NCBI GenBank assembly: GCA_034440275.1
Contig: JAWXBS010000159.1
Span: forward strand, 1 to 6,039
Reading direction: 5' to 3'
Source of the DNA: VFBF01 sp034440275
Lineage (GTDB): Bacteria > Pseudomonadota > Alphaproteobacteria > Caulobacterales > Aquidulcibacteraceae
Length of the DNA stretch: 6,039 bases
Shown here: positions 5,635 through 6,039 of the stretch, piece by piece
How the letters are laid out: every line of letters starts with the position of its first letter
Position numbering within the stretch: the stretch's first letter is position 1
Translations under genes and position numbers: made by a program
The notes under the pieces: generated by a model
Databases searched by the model: none
Told to the model about the DNA's origin: nothing
Seen by the model: only the letters and a program-made list of their open reading frames with translations

Positions 5635-5811
5635 TTATCCCGGTGAACATCTTTTGAAGACAGTTGTTTGCTGGTCCAGCAGCATAGGTGTGGAGACGAC
5701 GGTATTGGCGAAGGTGAACATGGCCAACGCGCCGAAGCGCTGACGACCCAGCGGAAGCCGTGGCGTTGCCGAAGGGGGGCCTTTCGGTTCTCTCATGGGA
5801 GTAGTAGGCAT
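5635..5811 (-). CDS. Possible small hypothetical ORF (58 codons), unrecognised
   Basis: An ATG at 5811 opens a 58-codon frame ending in TAA at 5637-5635, just upstream of the repressor promoter. The N-terminal part is Pro-rich (MPTTPMREPKGPPSATP); the middle (RFGALAMFTFANTVV, followed by STPMLLDQQ) is hydrophobic, and many of its codons there end in G or C as in the neighbouring real genes. No clear Shine-Dalgarno precedes the ATG, the last dozen codons lose the GC-ending bias, and I recognise no family. It could be a small gene, the remnant of a decayed longer one, or chance. A longer minus-strand frame over the same bases (5609-5908) runs through the repressor promoter and into the start of the right-hand gene, and is not favoured. 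Confidence 0.2.
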   Translation of the reverse strand: MPTTPMREPKGPPSATPRLPLGRQRFGALAMFTFANTVVSTPMLLDQQTTVFKRCSPG

Positions 5812-5849
5812 CTGCGGACTTCATTCTGGACATGTGGCGGCTGAGTTGC

Positions 5850-5855
5850 GGGAGA
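5850..5855 (+). promoter_or_regulatory. Shine-Dalgarno that favours the GTG start at 5861
   Basis: GGGAGA with its GGAG core (5851-5854) ends six bases before GTG 5861. The alternative in-frame starts at ATG 5795 and GTG 5834 have no comparable site, so this motif decides the start of the right-edge gene. Confidence 0.5.
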
Positions 5856-5860
5856 CGCAG

Positions 5861-6039
5861 GTGAAGAAGCCCGAGGCACGCCACGATCATCAAACGCCTC
5901 CGGTCCATCTATCTGCTCTGCGCGTGAAAGCTCTACCGATCGACACCCTGCGCGAGAGCGTTGTAATGCTCGCGCGCGATTGCCGCGCCCTACGACCCGA
6001 ACGCTTCAAAGGATCGCGCAAGGTCGAGCTCCATTCCCG
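5861..6039 (+). CDS. Putative thymidine phosphorylase family protein (N-terminal fragment, runs off the right edge)
   Basis: An open frame reaches the window end without a stop; from GTG 5861 it gives about 59 residues. After a variable polar head (KKPEARHDHQTPPVHLS), the stretch ALRVKALPIDTLRESVV then MLARDCRALRPERFKGSRKVEL follows the opening pattern of the long (about 500-residue) thymidine/AMP phosphorylase family of proteobacteria and archaea: L-R-x-x-x-x-I-D-T-x-x-E-x-V-V-x-M-x-x-D-C, then E-x-F and K/R-V-E-L. Enzymes of this family split nucleosides or nucleotides with phosphate; the catalytic core lies beyond this window, so activity cannot be judged. GTG 5861 is chosen for its GGGAG site; ATG 5795 would add 22 residues. 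The gene is separated from the sulfur cluster by about 280 bases and has no visible operator, so I treat it as an unrelated neighbour. Confidence 0.55.
   Translation, partial: MKKPEARHDHQTPPVHLSALRVKALPIDTLRESVVMLARDCRALRPERFKGSRKVELHS

Noticed and set aside
5670..5680. Short dyad GCTGG-T-CCAGC
   Set aside because: An 11-base dyad with a one-base centre is common by chance in GC-rich DNA and has no matching copy elsewhere in the window.
5769..5787. Hairpin CCGAAGG-GGGG-CCTTTCGG as a terminator
   Set aside because: The stem needs a bulged base, is followed by TTCTCTC rather than a T-run, and no gene ends just upstream in that direction.
5609..5908. A 99-codon minus-strand open frame
   Set aside because: It runs through the repressor's promoter and operator and opposite the start of the phosphorylase-like gene, and its codons lack the local bias.
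1..6039. Mobile elements, attachment sites, CRISPR arrays, tRNA or rRNA genes, riboswitches
   Set aside because: I looked on both strands and saw no transposase or integrase frame, no terminal inverted repeats flanking a block, no spaced repeats and no recognisable structured-RNA signature.

Overview
The window is GC-rich throughout, apart from two short AT-rich islands (about 3222-3258 and 5590-5640), and it has strong AGGAGG-type ribosome sites. The gene families, including an ArsR regulator of the BigR/SqrR/YgaV type and a sulfide:quinone oxidoreductase very like the Acidithiobacillus ferrooxidans enzyme, point to a Pseudomonadota chromosome. An alphaproteobacterium is my best guess; this rests on style and gene content, not on a marker gene.

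Layout. On the minus strand, 3106 down to 1 encodes a two-gene RND efflux operon: a lipoprotein periplasmic adaptor (2060-3106) and an inner-membrane permease (1-2063) that runs off the left edge. On the plus strand, 3292-5221 encodes a three-gene operon: sulfide:quinone oxidoreductase (sqr, 3292-4572), a zinc-ribbon thioredoxin of the TrxC type (4569-5021) and a small DUF2892/YgaP-like membrane protein (5018-5221). All three junctions inside the two operons are 4-base ATGA overlaps. The operons diverge from a 185-base intergenic region (3107-3291). Convergent to the sqr operon, only 12 bases past its last stop, lies an ArsR-family repressor gene on the minus strand (5234-5578). From 5579 to 5860 there is the repressor's promoter/operator and one weak 58-codon ORF. 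The right edge holds the start of a gene that resembles the N-terminus of the long 'thymidine phosphorylase family' (5861-6039, plus strand).

How the parts work together. The repressor promoter contains a perfect inverted repeat, ATATTAG-N6-CTAATAT (5601-5620). A second, imperfect copy with the same spacing (3232-3251) lies in the divergent control region and overlaps a candidate promoter for the efflux operon in almost the same register. The simplest reading is one reactive-sulfur-responsive regulon: the repressor controls itself, the sulfide-oxidising/thiol-handling operon and the RND pump. SQR would oxidise sulfide to sulfane sulfur and pass electrons to quinone, the thioredoxin would process per/polysulfide, and DUF2892 would act at the membrane. 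What the pump exports is unknown.

The most noteworthy points are the shared operator pair, the linkage of an RND pump to SQR, the absence of the usual rhodanese or persulfide dioxygenase beside SQR within this window, and a repressor whose second cysteine (C105) lies one helical turn before the position where BigR/SqrR/HlyU proteins carry theirs (here Gly109).
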